From positions 647,780,920 through 647,844,919 of the forward strand of contig NC_081405.1 in NCBI RefSeq assembly GCF_030272615.1: 64,000 nt of DNA, written 5' to 3'. The notes under the pieces were generated by a model. The model did no database searches. It saw only the letters and a program-made list of their open reading frames with translations, and was not told where the DNA came from. Positions 34,260 through 46,690 of this stretch are shown piece by piece. Origin of the DNA: Cryptomeria japonica. Lineage: Eukaryota; Streptophyta; Pinopsida; Cupressales; Cupressaceae. A program made the translations under genes and the position numbers. Numbering within the stretch: the stretch's first letter is position 1; every line of letters starts with the position of its first letter.

Positions 34260-35520
34260 AGGCTTGGTAGGCTTTGTATGATCTTCTTCATCACTCGCTA
34301 ACTAAGTATTTTCTTCATTGGCTTACTCGGTTAGACTTCTCGGTTGTACATATACAAACTCTTCATAATCCTCTAGTTCTTTGGAGTTTCCTTCATCATT
34401 CCTTTCTGCAAATTCTTCAATTTTCACATTTGCACTTTCCACTATTTTTTTAGATGATTTAATCAGACATTTAAATGCTTTACTCCTAGAGGAATAACCA
34501 AGAAATGTTCCTTCCTCGCTTTTCTGATCAAATTTTCCATTTTTGTCATCTTTGTGAACATAACATCTACTTCCAAATATTTTAAAATAACTTACATTTG
34601 GTTTCTTGTCATACTAGAGTTCATACGGTGTCTTCATAGGTCCTTTCTTCAGTTGTACTCGGTTCAAGGTGTAAACTACAATGCTTATTACTTCTCTCCA
34701 AAATATTTGAGGTACTCTCTTTTTTATCATCAAGGTTTTGGCACAACCTACAATTGATTTGTTTCTTCTTTCAGCTATCCCATTTTACTATGGTGTTCTT
34801 GGTGCAGATACTTGTCTCTTTATATCATGATCATTGCAAAATAAGTTAAATTCATCTTAAATGAACTCTCCTCCTCTATCAGATCTTAGACATTTCAACT
34901 GTCTTCCTATTTCATTTTCAACTCTTGCCTTATACCATTTGAACATTTGAAAGGATTCTGATTTCTCTTTTAAAAATATAACTGACATCATCCTTGAGTA
35001 ATCATCCACAAATAATATAAAGTATTTATCACCATAATAACTTTGAACTTTCATAGGACCACAAAGATCAGTGTGTAAAAGATCTAAAATTCCTTTAGAA
35101 GTGTAAGACTTACTTGTAAAGACTGATTTTGTCATCTTATCCATCTAGCATCCTCGACATATTGCATTCTCAGGTTTTTCCAAGCTCGGTAAACCTCTTA
35201 CTCAGTGCTTCTTACTTATTTTGATCAGGTTATCAAAATTTACATGACGAAACCTTTTATGCCATAACTAGGTATCTTCTATTTTTGCATACAGACAATT
35301 GTTCCGAGTTGAGTCAAGATGAAATGTATTACCTCTTGTTTGAGTCCCGGTAGCAGCCAACTTTCCATGTTTGTCATGAACTTTGACAATTCCTTTTTGA
35401 AATTCTATTTGGTATACTGTATTGTTTAGTTGTGCTAAACTCAACAAATTTTATTTCAAACCTTCAACCCAATATACATCATCACATTTAGCATTTTCAA
35501 GAAGTGTGATAGATCCTTTA
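34260..35520 (-). pseudogene. Copia 2 integrase region
   Basis: The frame at 35144-34857 reads LLHTDLCGPMKVQSYYGDKY, FVDDYSRMMSVIFLKEKSES and CLRSDRGGEF. The first two catalytic Asp residues are therefore visible. The Glu block (34750-34830) is out of frame behind a stop. The pre-integrase HxxRFHHVNF-like piece lies near 35230 in a broken frame. Confidence 0.88.
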
Positions 35521-35521
35521 C

Positions 35522-36688
35522 CTATGGATCATTAGTAAATCTTACATAACCTTCATCATAATCTTTTAAATTAACAAACTTGTGTTTATCACCCATCATG
35601 TGATGTGAGCATCCACTATCTATGACCCAAGAATCATTTTTATTTATGTGTGATATTAAGGCTTTTTCTTCATACCTTTCTTTATCTAATCCATCTTTGA
35701 TAGCCACATATACAACTTCCTTTGACTCAGTCCCATCAGATTTATTATCATTGGATTCCTCATTAGCTATTAGGCATGTCTTTCTATCTCTCCTTCTGAA
35801 GTCTCGATGCCCTTTGTATTGATTGTCTTTCTGTCTGTCATCTCGGTATTCTCTCTTTTCACTAGATTCTTTGTTAGGAAAGTTAGAAGCCATATGTCCT
35901 ATTTTATCACAGTTAAAACATTTCAAAGGTAACTTTCCTTTATACTTACCTTTGCCTTTCGGTAACCTTCTAGCCAATAATGCTTCAAATTCTTCTTGCT
36001 TTCTGATTTCCTCATATAGTTTGTGTACTTCTACCATGTTTTGGAAAAATCTCTCACTTGCTCCACTGTGATTTCCTTTAGCATACTTATACATTCTATC
36101 ATCAAGATGAAAAGAACTAAATGCAGATTCAACTTTTTTAACCGAAGACCCACTTTTATCAAAATTACTCAATTCAAAAGCATGTAGCTTATCGATAGTA
36201 GCATCCAAAGAGACTAGCATGTTTGGTACAGACCTTAATTCATTAATTGTAGAGACTCAAATGGTATAAGCAGGTAGAAGTGTTCTAAGCAACTTACTTG
36301 TTACATCCTTTTCTTCAATAGTTCCTCCTACTCCTTTGATTTGATTGATAGTTTCCTTTACCCTTGAACTGTATTGGATTATGTTCTCACCTTCATTCAT
36401 TCTCATGGATTCAAGTTGTCCTCTTAGACTGTCTACTTTTGCTCTTTGAACATGTTCATCACCACCATATAGATATAGTTTACTCCACATAGCTTTGGCA
36501 TCATTACAACCTTCTAGATCATTAAACTCTGGGTTGGTCAATGCTGATGTTATTTCAATCATTGCTTGAATATGTTCTTGCTTTGCCTTTATCTCTTCCA
36601 TTGTCATCAGGTAGGTGCTAGGTGCTATGTAATCATTCTCGAGATAATATGTTGCATATTCTCCAATTCCTGATAAGTGCAGCTTCAT
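35522..36688 (-). pseudogene. Copia 2 Gag and protease start
   Basis: 36688-36257 is the Gag body (WSKLYLYGGDEHVQRAKVDS, IIQYSSRVKETINQIKGVGG). A TGA at 36257, probably from CGA, separates it from 36220-35522. That part has the zinc knuckle CFNCDKIGHMASNF, whose last Cys is now Phe, and then SWVIDSGCSHHMMGDKHKF with the protease DSG. The knuckle would no longer bind zinc normally. Confidence 0.92.
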
Positions 36689-36797
36689 CCTTTTATGCCA
36701 TTAGGAAAAACTTGACTTGTTTAGGTTTGGTGCATCCCTTTTATACATCTTCGGATCTTGCCTCAAGTTCCTTTAAAATTTTCCTTCGGAGTCCAAT

Positions 36798-36808
36798 CTC
36801 TAATACCA
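36798..36808 (-). other. Primer-binding site, copia 2
   Basis: Minus strand TGGTATTAGAG lies two bases inside the LTR at 36811. It is initiator tRNA-Met type with C to T at one position. Confidence 0.85.
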
Positions 36809-36810
36809 AT

Positions 36811-38310
36811 TATTAGTTAGATGAGAGGGGGGGTGAATCAAATAAACTTACAATACTATATATTCTTCAGATTCAACCTCGGTAGAACTTACTTGATATG
36901 CAACTATGACTGTAAATCATTCAAACTCATAAACAGATAAACTTGAAACATCAAAACACATTTAACACCAGATTTAACATGGAAACCCAAATAGGGAAAA
37001 ACCACTGTGGGATTTTAGACCCACAAAGAAAATATACTCTTCTATAGTATGCTCGGTTGAAAGCCAATCCTGTTAAAGATTACATAAACACATTGTTAGA
37101 TGTGACCCAGTCAATAGATTTCCCTTAGATCTATTAGAATCTTGCACTTTGTTAGAAGTGACCTTGTCAAAGGATTTCAAACACTTATTCAAAATTTTAC
37201 CTTGCTAGAGGATTTACAAATAAGACTGTTAGGTCCACTCGGTTAAGAGATTTCCTATCACTTACAAAAATAAATAATAGTAATAAAATATATTTGCAAC
37301 TTCACATCTGAATTGTTAAAGCAGACTCTATGTGCTCAAAATAATCTTGTCATAAGACTTATCTTCCTCCTTGTTGGGCTTCTCAATTTGTTCTTCAGTC
37401 ATCTCTTCAATCTTCTGTACTCGGTAATCACCTCTGTAGTATCACTGCTCTTCTATTTTTCTGCCTATAGTGTTCATTATCTTTTCCTTATTTATAAACA
37501 ATTCCTAACCACTTAATCTCCTTAATCACATTTCCCATGATTAATCTTAGCCATCATATCTTCAAACTTGACTAGGTTCATTGAATCCTTCGAACTGAAA
37601 AAATGTTTTATCTTGCCTTGGAACTTGTATTCCTACCTTGGTACTTGTGCTCGGTTATGACCATTCAATCTATGTTGTAGATCCAACTCTTGAATTTTTC
37701 ATTGCCATTGATCCTTAACAAACTTCTTGCACGACATTCCAGTCTTCTATAAATCTCCAACTCATTAGCATCCTTCATTTAATAATGTATTTATTCACCC
37801 AATGCATTCTGTTACTACTCAGTTGATACTCGATAAATACTGAACTTTACTCCATAACTTCTTTCTTCTCTAACTGACACTGATAACCTTGGTGTTTACT
37901 GACTAGCTCCTTGCTCGGTAAAATAGAACAATATCAAACCTTTAATCATTCTATTACATGAAATCTTTTCTCCTTCTTACTCAGTCTTCAAATACACATA
38001 TATAGGATATCAAAACAATCAAAATAACATAATCTCATCACTGTCTAACTCGGTAATAGTTGCCCATTGAATAACTTATTACTCCCCTTCATTTTCACAT
38101 TCTTTCTATGTCACTTACCGACATCTTTATAGTCATCAAAACATACTCTTTAAGATATGGAAACATCATACTAAATCAAAAAATTAATTGCTTGACATCA
38201 ATGACAAAATAATGTTATTAAGATAGTAATCATCCTTTATTAATTATATCATCAATCTCCAACAACCTTCTCAATATCATCATACCAACAAACTTATTGA
38301 AATGCCAACA
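36811..38310 (-). repeat. Copia 2 LTR (5' LTR of the minus-strand element)
   Basis: Partner of 30769-32246. It has about 20 extra bases near 37840 (AAATACTGAACTTTACTCCA region) compared with its partner. Confidence 0.95.
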
Positions 38311-38315
38311 CATTC

Positions 38316-38656
38316 TTTGTGCCCCCACTCTCATATCAATACGAGCAAAGAGAGATGGCTAGTCATAGAGCCCATGGGGTTTATGGAATAAGAAAGGCTT
38401 TTCGTCCTTGGCAAGTTCCTCCTTTTGATCATAAGCTTCAAAAATGGAAAAGGAAAGGTATGGGGAGTAAAATTTTTGTCCTTCCCTCGGATTCCTTAAA
38501 CCCAACAATTTCTTGCTTTCAGAAAATGCCCTCATTGCTCAATGGTGTGGCTGCCAGGGGGATAACAATGAAATCATGTCCTTGTGGACTTCCTCATTTC
38601 TAGGAATGATCTCAAACAGACCTTTGTAGAATGATTTTTTCTTCTTAGAATGTGCG
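38316..38656 (+). pseudogene. LINE ORF1, middle fragment
   Basis: The frame from 38353 reads MASHRAHGVYGIRKAFRPWQ, then SKIFVLPSDSLNPTIS, and continues to a stop near 38602. This short piece lies between the two nested LTR elements and joins onward to 45238. From position it should precede the DUF4283-like nucleic-acid-binding part of plant LINE ORF1. Confidence 0.55.
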
Positions 38657-39452
38657 TGTTGGCATATGCACACTCCAATGAGACATTGTAGGTGATTGAA
38701 GGTTTTGTCATTGATGGCAACCTTACAATCCTATGACATTGGAAAGATAGTTCACTGGTACTAGCAAGATCAGACTCTACATTGACACTTAGACCACCAG
38801 CACTGGCAGAGAAAGGAAGCATACCGGCACAAAGGCTGATAGGATTTTTGTTATATTGTATTTTGTTTATTATTGTAAAATCTTTGTAAGCCAACTTGGC
38901 AAGTTGTAAAATGACTCATATATATAAGAGATCATTGTAGAACATTTTTAATGAAGGAAGAAGATTGTATGTAGGTGAAATAAGGCAGACCTATCATGCG
39001 AATTATAGGTTAAGGGTTTATGTAAGAAGCAGAGAAAAAAATGGTACTGGATCTGGCATTATAGATGCTATTGTGAAGCAGTACAAGACACTAGATTTAT
39101 ATAATCCATCATTGTAAGTCAGTGAGATTTCCCATTGAGCAGTGAGCTCTAGGCAGTTGGCCTTCCTACATGTGCAGGCCCCTCTTGTAGCAGTATTATT
39201 CTCTTATTGGCCAGTAAGTGAATATTGTGGGTCACAAATCCCACCGAGGTTTTTCCCACACCAGGTTTCCTTGTTAAATCCTTGTGTTATGGTGTGTTTT
39301 TCATGTGGTTGTTTTTAATTTTGTTTATTGCATTATTTCTTGCATACTTGTACACTGTTATAATATGTTCTACATGTTTTAAGTTAAGAAATTCAATTCA
39401 CCGGTTAGATATTGATTCATCCCCCCTCTCAGTATCTGTGGGAATCCTAACA
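38657..39452 (+). repeat. 5' LTR of the pol-less element
   Basis: 796 bp; matches 44450-45237. Contains TATATATAAG at 38919-38928 as a likely promoter box and GAGGTTTTTCCCACACCAGG near 39244, a plant copia LTR phrase. Confidence 0.93.
38919..38928 (+). promoter_or_regulatory. Putative LTR TATA box
   Basis: TATATATAAG in the middle of the 5' LTR, conserved at 44712-44721 in the 3' LTR. Inferred as the core promoter by position and sequence. Confidence 0.45.
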
Positions 39453-39454
39453 AT

Positions 39455-39470
39455 TGGTATCAAAGCTTGG
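39455..39470 (+). other. Primer-binding site, pol-less element
   Basis: TGGTATCAAAGCTTGG two bases after the LTR. Matches the initiator tRNA-Met type of copia elements (TGGTATCAGAGC) with changes. Confidence 0.8.
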
Positions 39471-39523
39471 TCCTCTATTTTCAAAAGCCTAACAGCTTGA
39501 GGAAGATCTTGACACCAGTAGAG

Positions 39524-40620
39524 ATGGAAAAGCTGATCAAGCAACTAGAAGCAGTTCTCTCAGACTATGATGCAGAAAAATTGAAAAACATCAAACTAGA
39601 AGATGATCTAAAGGTAGCTTAGGATATTATTCAAGCACTTCAAGACAATCTTACTATTTCAAGAAACAAGAGAAGAGAACTTTGTGAAAAGATGCAAAAT
39701 GAGAATGATGAAAAAGAAACTCTTAATGATATGATAAACAAGCTAAAACAAGAGAACATGACAACAAAGAATGAGATGCAGGATATGACTATGAGATTTT
39801 GTAAAGAAATTGAGGATAGAAAGAAGAATGAAGAAGATTTGACTAGAAGACTAAGTGATGCTGCAAATGAGAACACAAGGCTTAGTTATGAAAATGATTT
39901 GTTGAAGGCAGATCTAATGCACACTCAGAATGACTCAAATGAACTGATGAGGTAGAAAGAAGTCTTAGAAAGAGAACTAGATACTGCAAATCAACATAAA
40001 GAGAAAATCAAGAAAAGCTCAGAGGAACTTGGTAACTTGCTGAAGAATCAAAAACTTAAAGGTGACACTTCTGGAATTGGCTTTGAAGTTGGTGAAAGCT
40101 CATGTACTACAAACACTCAGGATCATAGAAAAACGGTAAGGCAACCTAATGCTTATAAATTCAATGGAAAATACTTTAACTATAACAAGTATGGTCATAG
40201 AGAAAATGAATGAATATCTAGAAATTATCATAATATCAACACACGCACCGGTCAATGTTCAAAATTCAACAAAGTTGGTCATAACTTTGAGAATTTTAGA
40301 ATGAATGTGAGATGTTATGTTTGTGGAAGATTTGGACACGTATCTAATCAATGCAGAACACAAACCAGCATAGGTTATGGGAAATCTATTTAGAAGAATA
40401 ATGTGATTTTTTATGCATGTAACAAGATTGGGCATATTGGAAAATTTTGTAGAAGTAAAGGATCACCGGCAGACAACAAAAGTTCTAGTTTGAAAGGAAA
40501 AGAAAAAGTTGAAGAGGTTAAGCAAGAATTTTCAAAACAATGGATAGGAATACTCCTCCACCGGTAGAACCAATCAACACTCCACCGATAGGACAAGGTA
40601 GTGCTTCACCAGCAGGATAG
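39524..40620 (+). pseudogene. Gag-like coiled-coil/zinc-knuckle protein of the pol-less element
   Basis: Starts MEKLIKQLEAVLSDYDAEKL and continues as a long Glu/Lys/Asn/Leu-rich coiled coil (about residues 1-150). Four CCHC-like knuckles follow. Two are complete, CYVCGRFGHVSNQC and YACNKIGHIGKFC (its first Cys is Tyr or displaced). Two are degenerate, FNYNKYGHRENE and CSKFNKVGHNFENF. Stops lie at about 39618, 39954, 40211 and 40391. Knuckles after a long coiled coil suggest RNA packaging; no protease or integrase follows. Confidence 0.75.
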
Positions 40621-40964
40621 AGTAATACTCCATCGGTAGGAAGCTCTTCATCAAATTGAAGAAATTTCCTTGAGGGTTTGGCAATCAAATGAGACATATG
40701 CTATAATTCCCTCGGTTAATGGTGAGAAGTTGGAAATTACTTCTATACTGATAGAAAATGTTAAGTGACTACTTAATCGGCATACATTAAATGAGGTAGA
40801 TGGAAAGTAAACATTATAAATTTGTGATTTTGGCTCCATTTCATTTCATCGAGATTTCAAACATTCGAAGAGCATGAAATTTGCAGAGCCAAGGCATTTC
40901 GAGCAAAGAGGCAAAGCACTTCAGCAATCAATCCATCCAAAGATAGAAAAAGGTATTTATCATC

Positions 40965-43900
40965 ATGGCATCCTCCTCTACACCTGAATTCATAGCAAAC
41001 CCTATAGTATTCGAGGTTATAAAATGCCATAGGCCCCTATTTCAGCTAGTTCCCAAGGTAGCTAAGAAAGATGACAATGTAGGTGCTTTTTCCCAAATTC
41101 CAAAAGGAGTTATTTTTGCAGAAGATCCCAGAATATACATTCATTGCAACATAGAGGAATTACAAGATGAAGAAATTAAAAACATGTATAATACTGTTAT
41201 ATGTGACAATTTTGGAAATATAAAACCTAAACATAAAGTTGTTGAAACCCTAGGATTCACTGAAATCCTCTGCATTCCTGAATTTCCCAAGGAAGTGATT
41301 AGGATAGTTTTAAGCAGGGTACATGGTTCATTCTTTTGGCTTGATTCAGTTAACAAAATTACAAAGGAAGTTGTGAAAGTAGTAACAGGGTTACCTTCCA
41401 TCGGTAATAGACCAGATAAGACTAAGAAGGTCTCCAATGACCTAGTAATGAATCTAACTGGTGCAACATCAAATAGGTCTCTAAGGGTTAATGATGTGAC
41501 CGATATAAATGTGAGATTTGTTAGCATGATTTTAGGGTACAAAGAAACTCATGCAAATAGACTTAACTCAGTTTCCAGTTTATGCATTAAGAGTGCTTAT
41601 GACATGGTTAAAGACAATGTAAAAATTGATGTATGTGAATGGTTAAAAGATGAGTTGATTGATAACTTAGGCCAAATCAAGAAGGATAAGAAAGGAACTT
41701 TTAGATTTGGAAATTTACTTGTATGCTTGATGCTACACATAAACAAACAGGTTCCTAGTATAGGCAATAAGAACCTTGGATTTGATATACCGGTAGGAAA
41801 ATAGTTAACAGACCTATTCAACAACATGGGTGAAAACAAAGAAAAGAATATTCATGAATATTTTCAAGCACTAAAGGTTAGGATGAAGTAAAGGATCAGA
41901 CTATCACAGAAGATTGTCAATAAATACAAGGATGAAATATGTTTTGTAATAAAAAAGGATGAGATCTGGATGGAAGTAGTCATCCCAAGAACAATTTGGG
42001 TAACAGAGATGGGTTATGAGACCGGTGATCATATCGTTGAGACTTATGCTAAAGCACTTCTGGAAGCACCAAATGAACCTAAGAAAGAAGTATTTGGTAG
42101 TGTTGAGACCATAGAAAGTCAAATTCAATCTAAGAAGAGAGTGAAAAAGGTTGAAGTAGTTGTGAGAAGAGGTTCTAGACAGGTTAAGGCTATTAAAGAA
42201 GATGTATTGAAACAAACCAGTATCACTGAGGATGAGTTAGGAACTCTACAGTCTAAGACTCACCTATCACCGATAGCTACTTCTTTAGAGAATGATATGC
42301 CTGTAACTTTCCAAAGAGTTGTAAGGAAAAGGGATCCTTCACCAACATCCAGACCCTCACCTAGAAGGACTAGACAATAACAACAGGTAGTGAGGTCTCT
42401 AGTTAGAAAGACAACACCAAAGAAGAAGAAGACTAAACAAAACATGGCCCCTCTTGACAAATTGCTAAATGAAATCACAGAGGAAGGGAAACTCAAGAAC
42501 ATAGGAAAGGTCTATAATACACTATCAGCAGTTGAAAAATAACAAGTTGAAAATAGTGTCATTTTGCACATGGACATCTATAAGAAGTTTTTGATGGAAG
42601 TTGTAGATGAACTACCAGATGAATTGTTCAAAAGACTTGAAGCAAGAAGACAAGTTGTTGTAGAGCTTGATAAGAAAATCAAAATTGAAAAGTTACTTGT
42701 TGTTTACCCAGTAAACTCACCTATGGAGATAGATGACTTAATTGCAGGAGCCAACCAATCAGTATTCTCTACTGTAGACCAGCATATTGCATTAATTATT
42801 GGAAGAGTGAGTGAAGTAATAGAGGAAACAAAAAATCCATGGGACATATTCCTTGTTGAGAAAGAAAAACAAGAAGAGTATAGGAACCCCAAACCAATAA
42901 AGGTATATCAGAAGGACAAAGATAAGGGTAAAGGAAAGGTTGGTGGACCTCTGAGCATCAAAGTAAAAGACAACTTACTCCCACCGCCTCCAATTACATC
43001 ACCGGTAACAACTAATGAAGATAAACTGGTAGATGAGAGTATGGACATAGAGGATACAAATCCTAAACCTGAGGTACTATATGCAATTGATGTTGATACA
43101 CTAAAGGTCAACATTATGATAGACAAGGACACAACTGGTAAAACAGATATGGCTAGTGAGCCACCGACAACTGACATCATTGACAATACTTAAAGAAAAG
43201 TTGAAGTTGATAACACAGAGCAACAGGTAGAGACTTAGACTAAGACTAAAACATAGCAACAAACAGAGAGACAAGCAAAGCAACAGGCTCTGGAACAGGA
43301 ACAGATTCACATGGAAACGGTGCCACCGGCAACAGGAGAAGATGAAAAACCATTGCTTAAAGAAATGGAAACACAGACTGACCTACTAAAGGTCACTACA
43401 AGCATGGTTACTTCCTCCACCGACAGAATTTAAAATATTGGTTCCTCCTCAACAGGTTACAAATCAACAAATGTAACTGAAGTACTTTTGGACTCCATCA
43501 AAAGGATAACAAATTGTAGTTCATAGGCTTATAAAGCTATAGATGACACAATCCCAATTTTGAAATTGATACCTCCTAATTGTAACATAGACAATAAGGA
43601 TTCTTTAAGCCAACTTGACACTTTGTGTAAATACATCACTGAGAACACAATGACTATTGAGAAAATAAAGGAAGAGGCATTGAAGGATAAGTTAGAAATT
43701 GAAAAGAAAAAATTCTTTGAAGATCAGATAAAGAAGTGTACTAGGGAATTTGACACACTTCTACCGGAAATATGCAACTTATTGAAGGAATTTAAAACTC
43801 TGTACAAAGATACTTGCAAGACAAACTTTTTGACAGTAGACATAGATAAGAAAATGAGAAAGGTATAAGAAGAAATAAATAAACTTGCAGAAAATTTTGT

Positions 43901-44237
43901 TAATTCACATGATACATTATCAGTTTTTGAGCAAAAGGTAACTATTTTTGAGACAGAACTACTTAAGTTAGAAAGAGAAAAGGAGAAAATAGTAAATAAG
44001 GCAAAGAATTTGAGACTAAGATTGAGTCCAAGATTGGACTATCTAGCATCATTATGGAAGGAAATATCTGAGGCATTAGTACAAGGACAGAAAACACTGA
44101 CAGAGCATATGCAGCACCTCACCGGTATAGTTCAAAGAATAGAGACAACAATAAAGGACAACAAGAAGTTTATGGAAAGTATAAACCTGATTTTGGTAGA
44201 TATTTTTCAAATTGTAACCACCCAGTTACAAGGTTGA
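40965..44237 (+). pseudogene. Unrecognised long ORF (~1,090 codons with stops) of the pol-less element
   Basis: The frame from ATG 40965 (MASSSTPEFIANPIVFEVIK) runs 279 codons. Reading through single stops it continues in frame to 44237: TAG at 41802, then stops near 41889, 42378, 42540, 43191 and others, most explicable as CAA/CAG to TAA/TAG. The first ~350 codons look globular (HGSFFWLDSVNKITKEVVKV, FGNLLVCLMLHINKQVPSIG). A Lys/Arg-rich and Pro/Thr-rich middle has SPTSRPSPRRTRQ and KDKDKGKGKVGG. The C-terminal third is predicted coiled coil (KIKEEALKDKLEIEKKKFF). I cannot assign a family; it could be a captured host gene or an envelope-like/accessory ORF. Confidence 0.7.
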
Positions 44238-44437
44238 GACTACAACTCTACTTACATCTTGACAACCTTTGTCATTGATGCCAAAGGGGGAGTAGTAGTA
44301 TGAGAAAATAACTAGCAGAAGACTTATCTACTCAGGGGGAGCTCTTATATTTTTGGTAACATATTTATGGAAACATTTTTGGATTACGAGTTTTGGGTAC
44401 ACTTTTGAATTTTCTCATGAGTGTTGCCATCAATGCC

Positions 44438-44449
44438 AAAGGGGGAGAT
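44438..44449 (+). other. Polypurine tract, pol-less element
   Basis: AAAGGGGGAGAT directly precedes the 3' LTR at 44450. A second CCAAAGGGGGAGTAG lies about 160 bases upstream at 44281-44295. Confidence 0.85.
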
Positions 44450-45237
44450 TGTTGGCATATGCACACTCCAATGAGACATTGTAGGTGATTGAAGGTTTTG
44501 TCATTGATGGCAACCTTACAATCCTATGACACTGGCAAGATAGTTCACCGGCACTAGCAAGATAAGACTCTACATCAGCACTCAGACCACTGGCGCTGGT
44601 AGAGAAATGAAGCATACTGACACAAAGGCCGACATGATTTTTGTTATATCATATTTTGTTTATTATTGTAAAATCTTTGTAAGCCAACTTGGCAAGTTGT
44701 AAAATGACTCATATATATAAGAGATCATTGTAGAACATTTTTAATGAAGGAATAAGATTGTATTTAGGTGAAATAAGGCAGACCTATTATGCGAATTATA
44801 GGTTAAGGGTTTATGTAAGAAGCAAAGTAGAAATCGGTACTGGATCTAGCATTATAGATGCTATTTTGAAGCAGTACAAGACACTGGATTTATATAAACC
44901 ATCATTGTAAGTCAGTGAGACTTCCTATTGAGCAGTGAGCTCTAGGCAGTTGGCCTTCACATGCCCCTCTTGTAGCAGTAATATTCTCTTATTAGCTAGT
45001 AAGTGAATATTGTGGGTCAAAAATCCCATCGAGGTTTTTCCCACTCTGGGTTTCCTCATTAAATCCTTGTGTTATGGTGTGTTTTTCATGTGGTTGTTTT
45101 TAATTTTGTTTATTGCATTATTTCTTGCATACCGGTACACTGTTATAAAATGTTCTACATGTTTTAAATTAAGAAATTCAATTCACTGGTTAGATACTAT
45201 TTCACCCACCCTCTCAATATCTGTGGGAATCCTAACA
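44450..45237 (+). repeat. 3' LTR of the pol-less element
   Basis: 788 bp; partner of 38657-39452, with about 20 bases fewer near 44960 and many C/T and G/A changes. Confidence 0.93.
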
Positions 45238-46690
45238 ATGTAGACTCCACCCTAAAAGAAGTTATCATTCATGGAATCCCTCTTTTCTTTCAGGACTTAA
45301 CCTTCCACTTCTTAGACTGTAAACCAGGCTTCGACCCTGCTAATCACATATTTCAGAAATCCCTAGTGTGGCTTTCTTTAGTTGGTCTACCTTTTGAGTT
45401 CTAGTGTCGAATGCACTCTTCAAGATAGGAGATTATTTAAGATCTCTAGTAGGAATTCAGGAAGACTTCTTGAATGGTCTTAAAGGATATATGGCTAATA
45501 TCTATGTGGAAATAGATTTAAAACAAGGTTTCTATAGCAAGTTAGAGATAATCTTAGAGGTAGGCAGATGGAAGCAAAAAGTTCAAAGACTGGGGGAGGA
45601 GACTCTTGGCAAATGTATCCTTTGGAATCAAATTGTGCTCAACTTCTCTATAGTAGCTCCTAGAGGCCCTTTCTCTCCCCTCCAAACAGTAGTAGTTCCA
45701 AAAGGTGATGACAAGACCCTTGAGTCAAGGAACAAAGGAAAAGTGTCTCAAGAAGTTACGCCTGCAGTGGTTAATTCAAACTCTGAAGACCTCTCGGCTT
45801 TTTTATTCTTTGAATGATAATTTTAAATCTTTCTCTCTTCCGAGTTTTGTTTCACCTTCTTCTTCTCTACCTCCCCTATCCATTCCCCTGCTCATTTTGT
45901 CCCCGATTGTTAAGATTCATAGAAACAAAACTATGAGGAGTCTATTTGGCCAAAAGAGAATCCCTTCTCTAACTCATGGGGATTTCAATATTTTCACTTA
46001 GAATCCTAGAAAGGCATCCAAAAAAAGGAGCAAAATTAGGTGAAAGAAAGAGGGGGTGCTTCCGCTTTAACAGAGGCAAGAAAAGGGTAACTTATGTCCC
46101 TAAATAACATTTTACATGAGGAGAAAATTATTGCTAATGACATTGTAGAAGACATGGAGGATTCAAATGTTCTCTTACTTCCTTATGAAAAGGATTCTTC
46201 AAATAGAGAACAAGACAACCTACCTCTTATCCCCCTGCCTCCTTCTAAGAGGAGCCCCTGAAAGGAGCATCCTGATTTTTTGGCTTCCTTGCTCAATGAT
46301 CCTCTATCTTCCAAGCAATTCTTTAGTCTTTCCTCTGAACTATCAAAGCCTCTTTTGATCTCACCTTCTCTGATGCCACCTGTTTTGGAAATGCACCTGG
46401 ACCTAAAAAACTCAGAGACTTCTCCAAGATTATATGACTGAAGATGAGGATATGGATCTTGTTTTAGAAACCCCCTTGGCTGTTATGTATTCAAAGATAA
46501 AGGAGAAAAGGAAACTGGGATTGAATTAGTTTCTATATGGAAAGGAGAGACCAGATTATGGTCTTACTCCACCCAAGAAAGGTCGTAGATCTTTGAATGA
46601 AGCAAGAATTCAAGAAGGTGAAGCAGAGAGCCAATCCAAAATCACATACCTTTGGAAAGTAGGGAAGGGTAATACCCTTCCTATATAACA
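45238..46690 (+). pseudogene. LINE ORF1, 3' fragment (DUF4283-like region)
   Basis: Reads DSTLKEVIIHGIPLFFQDL, then SLVWLSLVGLPFEF and FKIGDYLRSLVGIQEDFLNG, then YVEIDLKQGFYSKLEI. This is the plant LINE ORF1 pattern of a W-x-LPGLP-like motif followed by xxIGxxxGxxxxxD. The expected C-terminal zinc knuckle is not clear. Stops and frameshifts are frequent after 45817. ORF1 binds element RNA. Confidence 0.7.

Larger units (their letters stand above)
30769..38310 (-). mobile_element. Ty1/copia LTR retrotransposon 2 (full length, decayed)
   Basis: LTRs 30769-32246 and 36811-38310 (1478 and 1500 bp) are near identical. The 5-bp duplication CATTC lies at 30764-30768 and 38311-38315. Plus-strand termini are TATTAG...CCAACA, that is TG...TA in element sense rather than TG...CA, in both LTRs. 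Order Gag, protease, integrase, RT, RNase H on the minus strand. It is inserted in LINE ORF1. Confidence 0.95.
38657..45237 (+). mobile_element. Pol-less LTR retrotransposon (TR-GAG-like) with a second long ORF
   Basis: LTRs at 38657-39452 and 44450-45237 begin TGTTGGCATATGC and end ATCCTAACA. A Met-type primer-binding site (39455) and polypurine tract (44438-44449) are present. The internal region has a coiled-coil/zinc-knuckle Gag-like protein and a second long ORF. I find no protease, integrase or RT signature in any frame, so mobility would depend on enzymes from another element. The target duplication is imperfect: ATGT occurs at 38650-38653 and 45238-45241, with extra bases on the left. 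The LTRs differ by many transitions, so it is old. Confidence 0.85.
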
